Assembly: GCF_009834515.1 (NCBI RefSeq)
Contig: NZ_CP019426.1
Coordinates: forward strand, 2,345,501 to 2,409,500
Reading direction: 5' to 3'
DNA: 64,000 nt
Source of the DNA: Pseudomonas sp. R84
GTDB lineage: Bacteria > Pseudomonadota > Gammaproteobacteria > Pseudomonadales > Pseudomonadaceae
A program made the translations under genes and the position numbers. Positions 26,836-36,370 of the stretch are shown in pieces. The stretch's first letter is position 1, and each line of letters begins with the position of its first letter. Under the pieces are notes generated by a model. That model was not told the origin of the DNA. It worked only from the letters and a program-made list of their open reading frames with translations, and did not search any database.

Positions 26836-28584
26836 ATGGACACGCTGACACCCGCGCTGGACAGCAGCAGTCTTCCGCCGCTCTCAATCATAGAAAGTCG
26901 CCCTGACGGTTTGTTGGACCCGGAAGCCGCTCGGTACAACCTGACGGTAAAAATCGACTTCGATTGGCAGGCAGGAGACAGTCTCACGATCACGTGGGCG
27001 GGTACGCCAGGACCTGGGTCCTACACTTCACCGCGTATTCCGATCGGCGGATTTTCCCGACCTTTCCAGACCCATATTGATAACCTCTTGGTGGTTTTCA
27101 ACTTCGAGCGAACCGTCATCGTCACTTACACGGTTTATCGTGGCTCAGAACCGCCTGTTACTTCACAGCCTTTGCCGCTTTACATAACACGCATCAATCA
27201 GTTGAATCTGCCTCGGCCATTTATCCGACAGGCCGACAACGACGGTCAGGGAAGTGAGCTGAATGTCAGCAGCCTGTCTGAGTTCACCTTGCGTATAAAT
27301 GCGTGGCTACTGGGCAGGCGCGGCAATCCCTTCTGGCTAAAGCTCAAAGGCACAAATGCCGATGGCAGTGATTTCGAGGCGACGTACTGGCAAGCGCCGG
27401 ACAATGTGGTCGATGACGAATTCAACCGCTTCGGTTTCTTCGAGCAGAACTTCCCCGCTGCACCACTGCAACGTCTGCAGAATCGCAGCGTGCTGTCGCT
27501 GAGCTTCATGGCCGGGCTGCAAGGCAGTCAGGATCCGCTCCTCTCACAGCCATTTGCACATCGAAACTACATCGTACTGACAGGAGCCCCCAGCGGGCCG
27601 AGGATATCGTCAGTCACCGATCCTGATGGAGGCGAGATACTCAATGGCGCGGACACCCGATACTCCACTGTCACGCTGAGCGGCAGCGCTAGCGACACAG
27701 TGGCTGTGTTCGATGGCGCGACCAGGCTCGACACGGCCGATGTTGTTGATGGTAACTGGCAGTACGTTGCGACTGACCTGACACCAGGATCGCATGAATT
27801 TACGGTGAGGTTGGCCGATGGTAGCGGGAGCGTCTCAAATCCATGGCGAATCAACGTCTTGATGCAAAGCTCGGTGCTGACCATTGTCGAGGCCCCCGGT
27901 AACATCAACCTTGATCCGCTGAGAGCAATAACGACCCTGACTGCGTTGTTGTATCTCGACCTGCAACCCACCGATATGGTTTCAGTGACGGTGACAGCCG
28001 CTGACGGCACTCTTCCTGCAGGTTCACATACAACTACGCCGGTTGAGGCCGGTACCACAAGGCCGATAAGGATTCCTTTGCCCCCACGGCTGGTGGCATT
28101 CAGCATTGGAAAAATAATGCAGGTGAGTTTTACCTATACCCGAGGTGCTTCTGCTCAGGTGACCTCAGAACCTTTGCGCCTCAACGTGTTGCCGATTTCG
28201 AGGGATCGACTCCTGGCCCCCGTGATCACTCAGGCCAACGGCACGGATATTCTCGATCTGAAAGATGTCCAGTCCGGCGGGAGGATGTTGTTTGGTCTTT
28301 GGCCGCATATTTCTGTGAATCAACCGGTCTGGCTCAGATTTGAAGGGCAAAGCGATTTGGGACAGCACGATCTCCAGATGTGGATCGGCACCAGTCACGC
28401 GGTGCATCGAAGTTGGATTACGAACAGTGCTTACAGCCCCAGTGTTTCTGCCAATTACCTGAGGTTGCTGATTGATGGCAGCAGGCTGTTCATTTATTTC
28501 AGTGTCAATCTGGACAAGGTGGCGAACCCGGATACCGCGACGGTTTTTCAGACACGTGAATACACTATTCGCGCGGTGCCTTGA
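26836..28584 (+). CDS. Uncharacterised protein with Ig-like repeats
   Basis: A 582-residue protein of unknown function with no signal peptide or membrane segment. It is made of beta-rich stretches, including an Ig-like segment around residues 260-340 (VTLSGSASDTVAVFDGATRLDTADV) of the kind seen in bacterial adhesin repeats. Two other parts share a pattern of a short proline-rich start, a D-P pair and a VSVTVT- or SLTITW-like strand. Codon use is visibly less GC-rich than in its neighbours, which suggests later acquisition. The start has an AAAAGGA site. Confidence 0.6.
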   Translation: MDTLTPALDSSSLPPLSIIESRPDGLLDPEAARYNLTVKIDFDWQAGDSLTITWAGTPGPGSYTSPRIPIGGFSRPFQTHIDNLLVVFNFERTVIVTYTVYRGSEPPVTSQPLPLYITRINQLNLPRPFIRQADNDGQGSELNVSSLSEFTLRINAWLLGRRGNPFWLKLKGTNADGSDFEATYWQAPDNVVDDEFNRFGFFEQNFPAAPLQRLQNRSVLSLSFMAGLQGSQDPLLSQPFAHRNYIVLTGAPSGPRISSVTDPDGGEILNGADTRYSTVTLSGSASDTVAVFDGATRLDTADVVDGNWQYVATDLTPGSHEFTVRLADGSGSVSNPWRINVLMQSSVLTIVEAPGNINLDPLRAITTLTALLYLDLQPTDMVSVTVTAADGTLPAGSHTTTPVEAGTTRPIRIPLPPRLVAFSIGKIMQVSFTYTRGASAQVTSEPLRLNVLPISRDRLLAPVITQANGTDILDLKDVQSGGRMLFGLWPHISVNQPVWLRFEGQSDLGQHDLQMWIGTSHAVHRSWITNSAYSPSVSANYLRLLIDGSRLFIYFSVNLDKVANPDTATVFQTREYTIRAVP

Positions 28585-28681
28585 ACTCGTGTAACCGCCA
28601 TCGCAACTGAGCACATCCGTGCAATTTCCCCCCACCCATCATTGGCATGATTCAGGCCAATGACATTACAAGGGTGGGGTC

Positions 28682-29098
28682 ATGAACGCTTCGCAACGAG
28701 AAGAACGGTCGCGCGACATCGGTTTGCTGTTCCTGCGGGTCAGCGGCGGGTTGTTTTTGCTCTGGGTCCACGGCTTGCCCAAGCTGCTGGATTTCACCGC
28801 GCAACTGCAACTGATCGAAGACCCGTTCCATCTCGGATCTCACCTCACTTTGATCCTGGCGATCTTCGCCGAAGTCCTCTGCCCACTACTGATCGTCGCC
28901 GGGTTACTGGCACGATTGGCGTGCGTGCCTATTCTCTTTGTGCTGCTGGTGGCGTTGCTGGTCGTGCATCCGCAATGGAGTGTGGCCGAGGGGCAGTTCG
29001 GCTGGTTGCTGTTGATCGTGTTTACCACTGTGTTGATCGCCGGGCCGGGACGGCTGGTGATTCCTGTTCGTTTGCCCGGAGTGCTGCGTTATGCCTGA
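28682..29098 (+). CDS. DoxX-family membrane protein
   Basis: A 138-residue protein with four hydrophobic segments and the DoxX-type start IGLLFLRVSGGLFLLWVHGL. Family members are inner-membrane proteins of uncertain, redox-linked function. Its stop overlaps the next start by 8 bp, so the two are translationally coupled. It heads the cassette up to 32293. Confidence 0.85.
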   Translation: MNASQREERSRDIGLLFLRVSGGLFLLWVHGLPKLLDFTAQLQLIEDPFHLGSHLTLILAIFAEVLCPLLIVAGLLARLACVPILFVLLVALLVVHPQWSVAEGQFGWLLLIVFTTVLIAGPGRLVIPVRLPGVLRYA

Positions 29099-29717
29099 AG
29101 TCCTCAATCCACAAACACCGGGGGCCGATGAGACGGTCACGCTGATCATCAAGCACCGGGTCAAGGCCGGTTTCGAGTCGGCGTACGAGGCCTGGCTGCG
29201 CAATATCGTCCGCGTGGCGGGGCAGCGTGAGGGGCATTTGGGTGTGGACGTGGTGCGCGGCAAGCGCGGCCGTCTCGATTTCTACACTTGCGTGCTGCGC
29301 TTCAGCACCACCGAAGCGATGCAAGGCTGGCTGGAGTCGCCGCAGCGTCAGGCACTGGTCGCCGAAGCCGCGCCAATGCTGGCTGATGGCGATCAGACCG
29401 AAGTCGCGCCGATCAAGGAATTCTGGTTTACGCCGCTGGCCGACGCCGCTACGCCACCGCCGCGCTGGAAACAAGCCGTCATCACGCTGCTGGTGATTCT
29501 GCCGCACACCTTGCTGGTGCCGCTGATCTGGGGGCCGCTGTTGGCGTTGCATCCGCTGCTTTCCAATTACGTGGTCGCCACGTTCCTGATCACCCTGACC
29601 ATCGTCCTGTCGGTGGTGTACGTGGTGATGCCGCCGGTCACCCGTTTGTTTACGCCGTGGCTCGAAGCCAGCCAGGCCCATGAACACCTCGATTCCCAAG
29701 AAACCTCGCCACGCTGA
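29091..29717 (+). CDS. Antibiotic biosynthesis monooxygenase-domain protein with two membrane segments
   Basis: A 208-residue protein. Residues 15-105 form an ABM dimeric alpha-beta barrel (VTLIIKHRVKAGFESAYEAW). Residues 125-190 hold two hydrophobic segments with a short loop between them, so the barrel is tethered to the inner membrane. This architecture is common in proteobacteria and its reaction is unknown. It overlaps the DoxX gene. Confidence 0.85.
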   Translation: MPEVLNPQTPGADETVTLIIKHRVKAGFESAYEAWLRNIVRVAGQREGHLGVDVVRGKRGRLDFYTCVLRFSTTEAMQGWLESPQRQALVAEAAPMLADGDQTEVAPIKEFWFTPLADAATPPPRWKQAVITLLVILPHTLLVPLIWGPLLALHPLLSNYVVATFLITLTIVLSVVYVVMPPVTRLFTPWLEASQAHEHLDSQETSPR

Positions 29718-29760
29718 GCGCGCGAGGTTCGCTCCTTTTCACTTTGCTTGAGGAACTGCG

Positions 29761-31599
29761 ATGAGCGCCGATCTGATTCTGTTCAATGGTCAATTTCACA
29801 CCGTTGACCGCACCAAACCGCTGGCCAGTGCCGTGGCAATCACCGATGGCCGCTTCGTGGTTGTTGGCAACGACAATCAAGCGATGGCCCTGCGCGGGCC
29901 GAACACGCAAGTGGTCGATATGCATGGTCGCTGCGTTATTCCGGGTCTCAACGACTCGCACTTGCACCTGATCCGTGGCGGTTTGAACTACAACCTCGAA
30001 CTGCGCTGGGAAGGCGTACCGTCGCTGGCCGATGCGCTGCGCATGCTCAAGGATCAGGCCGATCGCACACCGACTCCGCAATGGGTGCGCGTGGTCGGTG
30101 GCTGGAACGAATTCCAGTTCGCCGAAAAACGCATGCCGACCCTCGAAGAGATCAACCAGGCCGCGCCGGACACCCCGGTGTTTATCCTGCACCTGTATGA
30201 CCGCGCGCTGCTCAACCGCGCCGCGCTGCGCGTGGCCGGTTACACCCGTGACACGCCGAACCCGCCGGGTGGCGAGATCGTCCGTGACAGCAATGGCAAC
30301 CCGACTGGCATGCTGGTCGCGCGGCCGAACGCGATGATCCTCTACTCGACGCTGGCCAAGGGGCCGAAGCTGCCGCTGGAATATCAGGTCAACTCGACTC
30401 GCCAGTTCATGCGCGAACTCAATCGTCTCGGCCTGACCAGCGCGATCGATGCCGGCGGTGGTTTCCAGAACTACCCCGACGATTATCAGGTGATCGAGCA
30501 ACTGGCCAAAGACGACCAGTTGACCGTGCGCATCGCTTACAACCTGTTCACCCAGAAGCCAAAAGAAGAGCTGAGCGATTTCCAGAACTGGACCGGCAGC
30601 GTCAAGTTGCACCAGGGCGACGACTTCCTGCGCCACAACGGCGCCGGCGAGATGCTGGTGTTCTCCGCAGCGGACTTCGAAGACTTCCTCGAACCGCGCC
30701 CCGATCTGCCGCAAACCATGGAAGAAGAGCTGGAGCCGGTGGTGCGCCACCTGGTCGAGCAGCGCTGGCCGTTCCGTTTGCACGCGACCTACAACGAATC
30801 GATCAGCCGTATGCTCGACGTGTTCGAGAAGGTTAACCGTGACATTCCGTTCAACGGTCTGCCGTGGTTCTTCGACCACGCCGAAACCATCACCCCGCAG
30901 AACATCGAGCGGGTGAAAGCGTTGGGCGGCGGCATTGCGATCCAGGATCGCATGGCGTTCCAGGGCGAGTACTTTGTCGACCGCTACGGCAAGCAAGCCG
31001 CCGAAGCGACTCCGCCGATCAAGCGCATGCTCGCCGAAGGTGTGCCGGTCGGTGCGGGCACCGATGCAACGCGGGTGTCGAGCTACAACCCGTGGACCTC
31101 GCTGTACTGGATGGTCAGCGGCCGCACCGTCGGCGGTCTGGCCTTGTACGAAGAAGGTCTGCCGCGCACCACGGCGCTGGAACTGTTCACCCACGGCAGC
31201 GCCTGGTTCTCCTCGGAGCAGGGCAAGAAAGGCCAGATCAAGGTCGGGCAACTGGCGGATCTGGCGGCGCTGAGCGCGGACTTCTTCCATGTCGAGGAAG
31301 AGGCGATCAAGTGGATCGAGTCGGTAATGACCGTGGTTGGCGGCAAAATTGTCTACGCCGCCGGCGACTTTGAAGACCTCGGCCCACGCTCGATTCCGGT
31401 GCTGCCGGACTGGTCACCGGTGGTGAAAGTCCCAGGCCACTGGCGGCCGAATTCGACATTGCAGGCGCAGGTCCACCAGTGCAGCGGCCCGTGCGCGGTG
31501 CATACCCACAGCCATGAAAAGGCGCGGATGTCGAACGCGCCGGTCAGCGACTTCGCCGGTTTCTGGGGTGCGTTCGGCTGTTCCTGCTTCGCTTTCTGA
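29761..31599 (+). CDS. YtcJ-like metal-dependent amidohydrolase
   Basis: A 612-residue amidohydrolase_3-family enzyme. The metal-binding HxH is in GLNDSHLHLIRGG, later ligands are in FRLHATYNES and FDHAETI, and GAGTDATR near residue 430 carries the usual aspartate. It lacks a signal peptide. The C-terminus ends in a hydrophobic, Cys-containing tail (FAGFWGAFGCSCFAF). It probably hydrolyses an amide or cyclic C-N bond. It lies between the ABM protein and an isochorismatase-type hydrolase, a cassette that suggests breakdown of one compound. Confidence 0.85.
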   Translation: MSADLILFNGQFHTVDRTKPLASAVAITDGRFVVVGNDNQAMALRGPNTQVVDMHGRCVIPGLNDSHLHLIRGGLNYNLELRWEGVPSLADALRMLKDQADRTPTPQWVRVVGGWNEFQFAEKRMPTLEEINQAAPDTPVFILHLYDRALLNRAALRVAGYTRDTPNPPGGEIVRDSNGNPTGMLVARPNAMILYSTLAKGPKLPLEYQVNSTRQFMRELNRLGLTSAIDAGGGFQNYPDDYQVIEQLAKDDQLTVRIAYNLFTQKPKEELSDFQNWTGSVKLHQGDDFLRHNGAGEMLVFSAADFEDFLEPRPDLPQTMEEELEPVVRHLVEQRWPFRLHATYNESISRMLDVFEKVNRDIPFNGLPWFFDHAETITPQNIERVKALGGGIAIQDRMAFQGEYFVDRYGKQAAEATPPIKRMLAEGVPVGAGTDATRVSSYNPWTSLYWMVSGRTVGGLALYEEGLPRTTALELFTHGSAWFSSEQGKKGQIKVGQLADLAALSADFFHVEEEAIKWIESVMTVVGGKIVYAAGDFEDLGPRSIPVLPDWSPVVKVPGHWRPNSTLQAQVHQCSGPCAVHTHSHEKARMSNAPVSDFAGFWGAFGCSCFAF

Positions 31600-31669
31600 T
31601 TTCCCCTGAAGCGCCGGCCATCCGGTCGGCGCTCAACGCTTCATCCATCCGTCCATCAGGAGTTTTCCC

Positions 31670-32293
31670 ATGAGCGTTCCTTACACACGTCTGAACAAAG
31701 ATGATGCGGTTGTACTGCTGGTCGATCACCAGACCGGCCTGATCTCGCTGGTACAGGATTTCACCCCGAACGAATTCAAGAACAACGTGCTGGCGCTGGG
31801 CGACATCGCCAAATTCTTCAAGCTGCCAACCATCCTGACCACCAGTTTTGACGCAGGCCCCAACGGCCCGATCGTGCCTGAGTTGCGTGAGCAGTTCCCG
31901 GACGCGCCGTTCATTCAGCGCCCGGGCCAGATCAATGCCTGGGACAACGAAGACTTCGTCAAGGCAATCAAGGCCACCGGTCGCAAGCAACTGATCATCG
32001 CCGGTGTGGTGACGGACGTTTGCGTAGCGTTCCCGACGCTGTCGGCGATTGCTGAAGGCTACGAAGTGTTTGTCGTGACCGACTCGTCCGGCACCTTCAA
32101 CACCACTGTGCAACAAGCGGCGTGGGCGCGGATGTCGGCAGCGGGTGCTCATCTGTTGAACTGGTTCTCGGTGGCGTGCGAGCTGCAGGGTGACTGGCGC
32201 AACGACATGGAAGGCCTGGCGCATCTGCTGTCGGAGCGTCTGCCTAACTACCGCAATTTGATCAACAGCTATACCAAGTTCACTGCCAAGTAA
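31670..32293 (+). CDS. YcaC-like cysteine hydrolase (isochorismatase superfamily)
   Basis: A 207-residue hydrolase. Asp19 (LLVDHQTG) and Cys118 (VVTDVCVAF) match the catalytic positions of the YcaC group, and INAWDNEDFV is a family signature. YcaC proteins are cytosolic multimers of unknown natural substrate. The gene follows the amidohydrolase by 70 bp and probably belongs to the same unit. Confidence 0.88.
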   Translation: MSVPYTRLNKDDAVVLLVDHQTGLISLVQDFTPNEFKNNVLALGDIAKFFKLPTILTTSFDAGPNGPIVPELREQFPDAPFIQRPGQINAWDNEDFVKAIKATGRKQLIIAGVVTDVCVAFPTLSAIAEGYEVFVVTDSSGTFNTTVQQAAWARMSAAGAHLLNWFSVACELQGDWRNDMEGLAHLLSERLPNYRNLINSYTKFTAK

Positions 32294-32606
32294 TCGGCTG
32301 ATCCTGAAAAGCCCCTCACCCTAACCCTCTCCCGGAGGGAGAGGGGACTGACCGAGGGGCTCTTTCGAGGTACGCCGACCTGCAATACCGAGCCGAACTC
32401 AGGTCTGAATTGCATGCAGTCTGCTCCCTTTCCCTTTGATGTCTTGGGGAGAGGGCACTGACCGAGGTGTTTTCTAGATACGCCGACCTGAAACTTCGAG
32501 CCGAACTTCAGTTTTGAACCGCATGAAGATCGGCTCCCTTCCCCCTCGCCCCCCTGGGGGAGAGGGCTGGGGTGAGGGGGAGGCTTTTGATCTTGATCCT
32601 GCCGCT
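32294..32606. repeat. Intergenic repeat array (CCCTCACCCTAACCCTCTCCC family)
   Basis: This 313-bp stretch holds no gene. It contains related units joined by a spacer motif GTACGCCGACCTG or ATACGCCGACCTG. The ends read CTCACCCTAACCCTCTCCCG and, in reverse, GGGAGAGGGCTGGGGTGAGG, so the whole forms a long imperfect inverted repeat. A related element is at 61640-61800. It also lies between convergent genes, where it may act as a terminator. Confidence 0.7.
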
Positions 32607-34034
32607 TCAACGCTTCTGCAACCAACCCAAAAACCCACCTTTCCTCACCACCACCGGCTTGGCCATCAACGCGAGGCGACTGTTCTGCTGACGCACCGCC
32701 TGCAACTTGTTCAACGCCCGACCGACCTCCGTGCGCTGCGCCATGCACTCGCGGGTCAGATTCTTGTCGAGTCGATAAATGATGCTCGACGTCAGTGCCG
32801 TGAACGTCGCCTGCGACGGTGTATCGGCCAGAATGCTCTGTTCACCCATGACCTCACTCGGTCCCATTCGCCCGGCCTCGACCTTGCTGTCACCGTCAGG
32901 CACAGTCGCACTGACGACGCCGGTAGCAATCACAAACAGACTGTCCGGCACTTCGTCCAGATCCAGCACCACCTGGCCCGCCGCGTACTGCTGCGCAACC
33001 ATCGATTCGGCGAGGCGATCACGCTCCTCACTGCTCAGCGAGCGGAAGACTTTCACTTCATCGAGCAATGCGCGGGCGCGGGTCGACGGCTCGATCACGC
33101 CGTCGGGATGGCGCGAAATGCCTGCTGCTTCAAGATGCCGGTGGGCGAGGTCGAACAGTTGATTGCGCACTTCGCTTTTTTTGCCGAGCTCGGCGATGAA
33201 ACCGCTGGCGACGTACTCCGACATGGTTTCGCCGGCCTCTTTCAGTACGGCTTTTGGCGCTGGCGTCAGCAACAGCGAACTGCTGCCCTGCAAGGTGCGA
33301 TCAAGCGCATCGAGTACCCGACGTGGGCGGATGTGATTCGGCACTTTGATGCTGATCGACACGCCATGCATGTTGTTCGGACGGCTGAGGTTGACGATCT
33401 TCGCCTTGGCCGCGACCGAGTTCGGCACTACCGCCATGGTCCCGGCGCTGGTCAGCAGGTGCGTAGCGCGCCAGTCGATGTCGAAGACCTTGCCTTCGAC
33501 GCCGTCGATCACCACGAAATCATCCACCTGATACGGCTTGGTGGTGTTGAGCACGATCCCGGAAAACACGTCAGCCAGGGTGCTTTGCAGCGCCAGACCG
33601 ACAACGATGGCGACCACGCCGGAGGTCGCCAGCAAACCTTTCACCGGCAGCTCCAGCACGTAACCGGCAGCGGCGACCGTTGCGACCAGAAACACCAGGG
33701 CGCCGATCACGTCCTGCAGCAAACGACCGCTGTGGCCGATGCGACGCATCAGCGCCAGGCCGATAACTTCGGTCAGCACCCGCGCGGCGTACAGCCACCA
33801 GAGAATGCCCAGCGCCGTCGCACCCAATTGCGCCACCCGGTCATCGACAAACTGTGGTGCCTGCAACGGACTGACGCCGGCGTTGATCACCAGCGCCGTG
33901 AACGCGAGAAACAGCACCAGCCGCACACCGACTCTCGGGGCGCGATGGGTGAAGGGCGAGAAGTGCCAGAGCACAGCGTCGAGCAGCAGCAGGGCAGCGC
34001 TCCAGGACAGCAGGTGAGTGTAGAAAAGGGTCAT
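32607..34034 (-). CDS. Mechanosensitive ion channel with cyclic-nucleotide-binding domain
   Basis: A 475-residue inner-membrane protein. Several membrane segments lie in residues 1-180, with the MscS pore-lining helix and beta domain around 150-260 (VVAIVVGLALQSTLADVFSG, then VVIDGVEGKVFDIDWRATHL). A cyclic nucleotide-binding domain follows at about 330-440 (LDLDEVPDSLFVIATGVVSATV and ILADTPSQATFTAL). The ATG at 34034 is preferred; the frame continues upstream into a repeat. The fusion suggests a tension-gated channel modulated by a cyclic nucleotide. Confidence 0.88.
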   Translation of the reverse strand: MTLFYTHLLSWSAALLLLDAVLWHFSPFTHRAPRVGVRLVLFLAFTALVINAGVSPLQAPQFVDDRVAQLGATALGILWWLYAARVLTEVIGLALMRRIGHSGRLLQDVIGALVFLVATVAAAGYVLELPVKGLLATSGVVAIVVGLALQSTLADVFSGIVLNTTKPYQVDDFVVIDGVEGKVFDIDWRATHLLTSAGTMAVVPNSVAAKAKIVNLSRPNNMHGVSISIKVPNHIRPRRVLDALDRTLQGSSSLLLTPAPKAVLKEAGETMSEYVASGFIAELGKKSEVRNQLFDLAHRHLEAAGISRHPDGVIEPSTRARALLDEVKVFRSLSSEERDRLAESMVAQQYAAGQVVLDLDEVPDSLFVIATGVVSATVPDGDSKVEAGRMGPSEVMGEQSILADTPSQATFTALTSSIIYRLDKNLTRECMAQRTEVGRALNKLQAVRQQNSRLALMAKPVVVRKGGFLGWLQKR

Positions 34035-34062
34035 GACCGAAGCTCCGCAATGTCTGCCAATA

Positions 34063-34138
34063 AAAAGATCGCAGCCTGCGGCAGCTCCTACAGAAAATTG
34101 CATTCCCAAGTAGGAGCTGCCGAAGGCTGCGATCTTTT
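34063..34138. repeat. Long inverted repeat between two minus-strand genes
   Basis: The arms at 34063-34091 and 34110-34138 are near-perfect inverted copies (AAAAGATCGCAGCCTGCGGC and GCCGAAGGCTGCGATCTTTT at the outer ends). The core AGCTCCTAC/GTAGGAGCT marks a second REP-like family, different from the GCTCGCGA type. It lies 5 bp after the stop of the esterase gene and may stabilise or end its transcript. Confidence 0.85.
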
Positions 34139-34142
34139 GCCG

Positions 34143-35162
34143 TTATGGATTCAGATGGGTTTTCAACTCAGCCGCCGCCTGACGCACCGCCGCTTTCACC
34201 TCAGGAATCTGGCTCAACGGATTGAGCAGGCCAAAGTCATGAATCATCCCGTTGTAACGCACCGAGGTCACCGCCACGCCGGCTGCATCGAGGTGCCGTG
34301 CATAGCCTTCGCCTTCGTCACGCAGCACGTCGAATTCGGCGGTCTGCACCAATGCGGCAGGCAAGCCCTTGAGCTGTTCGGCGCTGGCGTTGAGCGGCGA
34401 GGCGTGGATCTGCGCACGTTCGGCCGGGTTGGTGGTGTAGTTGTCCCAGAACCACTGCATCATGCCTTTGGTGAGGAAGTGGCCCTCGGCAAATTGCTGA
34501 TACGAACCGTCGTCGAACTGCGCGTTGGTCACCGGCCACATCAGCAACTGGAAGCGCAGCGCCGGGGCTTTCTGTTCCTTGGCCATCAACGCCACGACCG
34601 CCGCCATGTTGCCGCCGACGCTGTTGCCGGCCACCGCCAGACGCTTGCCGTCGACACCGATATCTTTGCCGTGCTCGGCTACCCATTTGGTCGCGGCGTA
34701 AGCCTGATTGATCGCGGTCGGGTACTGCGCTTCCGGGGACGGCGTGTAATCGACGTACACCGCTACGGCGCCAGAGCCCACCACCAAGTCACGAATCAAG
34801 CGCTGGTGCGTTGGGTAATCACCGAGCACCCAGCCGCCACCGTGGAAGAACATGAACACCGGCAACTCGCCTTTGACCTTGGCCGGACGCACGACTTTCA
34901 GGTTGATCGTCTGGCCATCAGCTTTGATCGCCTTGTCGCTGACTTCAACTCCCGACAGATCCACTTTCACCGAAGCCTGTGCACCGGTCAGCACTGCACG
35001 GGCGTCTTTCGGGCTCAGTTGCTCCAGCGGTTTGCCACCGCCGGTGGCGAGGGCGTTGAGGAAGGCTTGGGTGTTGTGTTCGACACCGCTGCTTTCAGCG
35101 GCGAAAGCGTTGCCGATGGACAGGGCGAGGAGGGAAGCGGTCAGGGTTTTCTTGATGTTCAT
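34143..35162 (-). CDS. Exported alpha/beta hydrolase, Aes/HSL-like esterase
   Basis: A 339-residue enzyme with a signal peptide (cleavage near AFAAES). It has the hormone-sensitive-lipase family oxyanion motif FFHGGGW, the nucleophile motif GNSVGG in place of the usual GDSAGG, and a likely catalytic Asp/His in AEFDVLRDEGE and GMIHDFG. It is probably a periplasmic or secreted carboxylesterase. The start MNIKKTL is chosen by the GGA site; an in-frame ATG lies 12 bp upstream. It is divergent from a LysR gene that may control it. Confidence 0.88.
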   Translation of the reverse strand: MNIKKTLTASLLALSIGNAFAAESSGVEHNTQAFLNALATGGGKPLEQLSPKDARAVLTGAQASVKVDLSGVEVSDKAIKADGQTINLKVVRPAKVKGELPVFMFFHGGGWVLGDYPTHQRLIRDLVVGSGAVAVYVDYTPSPEAQYPTAINQAYAATKWVAEHGKDIGVDGKRLAVAGNSVGGNMAAVVALMAKEQKAPALRFQLLMWPVTNAQFDDGSYQQFAEGHFLTKGMMQWFWDNYTTNPAERAQIHASPLNASAEQLKGLPAALVQTAEFDVLRDEGEGYARHLDAAGVAVTSVRYNGMIHDFGLLNPLSQIPEVKAAVRQAAAELKTHLNP

Positions 35163-35300
35163 GTTCAATTCCATTTTTGAGTTTGTTGAGTTTGTTGAGT
35201 TTGTGGGGGGGTGGTTTCAACACCGTGGACACAGATTAATAGGGTGCCGAGAAGTGAAAAAGCGGCTATAAAGCGTTTAACTGTCCACCAGAGAGTGACA

Positions 35301-36200
35301 ATGAACCCGTTCGAAGACATGCGTATTTTTTGCCAGGTCATGGACTCCGGCAGCTTCACCGCCGCGGCTGATCAATTGGGGTTGTCCAAGCAGTTCGTCA
35401 GCCGTCGGTTGATGCAGTTGGAGGAGCGTCTCGGCGTGCGGTTGTTGAACCGCTCGACGCGGCGCCTGGACGTCACGCCGCTGGGGCAGAGTTATTACGA
35501 ATCGGCGTTGCGCCTGTTGGGTGAAGTCGAGCAAGTGGAGCAGGGCATCGCCGGGCAGACTGCCGAGCCACGAGGGACGATTCGCGTGAGTGCGCCGCTG
35601 TCGTTTGCCGTGGCGCATCTGGGGTGTCTGCTGCCGCTGTTCTTGCAGCGCTATCGAGAAGTCACGGTTGAGGTTGATCTGAGTGATCGGCCGGTGGATT
35701 TGCTCGGTGAGGGCTACGATCTGGCACTGCGCATTGGCGTGCTGGAAGACTCGACGCTGATTGCCCGGCGCATTGCATCCATCGAACGGGTGTATTGCGC
35801 CAGCCCGGCGTACCTCGCCGAGCGCGGCACGCCACTCAAGCCTGAAGATCTGCATAGCCATGACTGTTTGCCGTACGGGCATAGTCGTTCGGTGCAGTGG
35901 CGCTTCAACGCGGAGCAGGGCAAGCCTGTGTTGGTCAATGTCACCGGGCGCATGCGCGTGAACAACGGCGAGTTGCTCAGGGACGCGGCAGTGCAGGGGA
36001 TGGGCATTACCTATTTGCCGACGTTCATCGTTGGCGCGGCATTGAAGGATGGCCGGTTGGTGCCGGTGCTAGATGATCTGCGGCCGGAGCCGTTGACGCT
36101 TTCAGCCGTTTACCCGCAACATCGCCAGGCCTCGAGACCGGTGCAGGCGCTGGTTGAGTTTTTGCGAGAGCGCCTGAACCAGAGCCACGTCGCTCTCTGA
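35301..36200 (+). CDS. LysR-family transcriptional regulator
   Basis: A 299-residue regulator of the DhcR/TrbI-like LysR branch. The helix-turn-helix is in SFTAAADQLGLSKQFVSRRLMQLEERLG and the effector domain spans residues 90-295. The ATG at 35301 matches the family start MNPFEDMRIF. It is divergent from the exported esterase, which is its most likely target. Confidence 0.9.
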   Translation: MNPFEDMRIFCQVMDSGSFTAAADQLGLSKQFVSRRLMQLEERLGVRLLNRSTRRLDVTPLGQSYYESALRLLGEVEQVEQGIAGQTAEPRGTIRVSAPLSFAVAHLGCLLPLFLQRYREVTVEVDLSDRPVDLLGEGYDLALRIGVLEDSTLIARRIASIERVYCASPAYLAERGTPLKPEDLHSHDCLPYGHSRSVQWRFNAEQGKPVLVNVTGRMRVNNGELLRDAAVQGMGITYLPTFIVGAALKDGRLVPVLDDLRPEPLTLSAVYPQHRQASRPVQALVEFLRERLNQSHVAL

Positions 36201-36219
36201 GCCTTACGCAGATCAAAAC

Positions 36220-36309
36220 TGTAGGAGTGAGCCTGCTCGCGAAAGCGTTCTGTCTGTCACAGCTTCAGTGTCTGAATGACCGCTATCGCGAGCAGGCTCA
36301 CTCCTACAA
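36220..36309. repeat. REPIN: two REP elements in inverted orientation
   Basis: GTAGGAGTGAGCCTGCTCGC at 36221-36240 and its inverse GCGAGCAGGCTCACTCCTAC at 36287-36306 flank a spacer of about 45 bp. It lies between the ends of the convergent LysR and glycine-rich protein genes. Confidence 0.9.
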
Positions 36310-36370
36310 TTGATGGTGGTCGTCTGCGTAATCTGCGTACGCCACAAAACTCTTGTGGTGCTTCTAAAAA

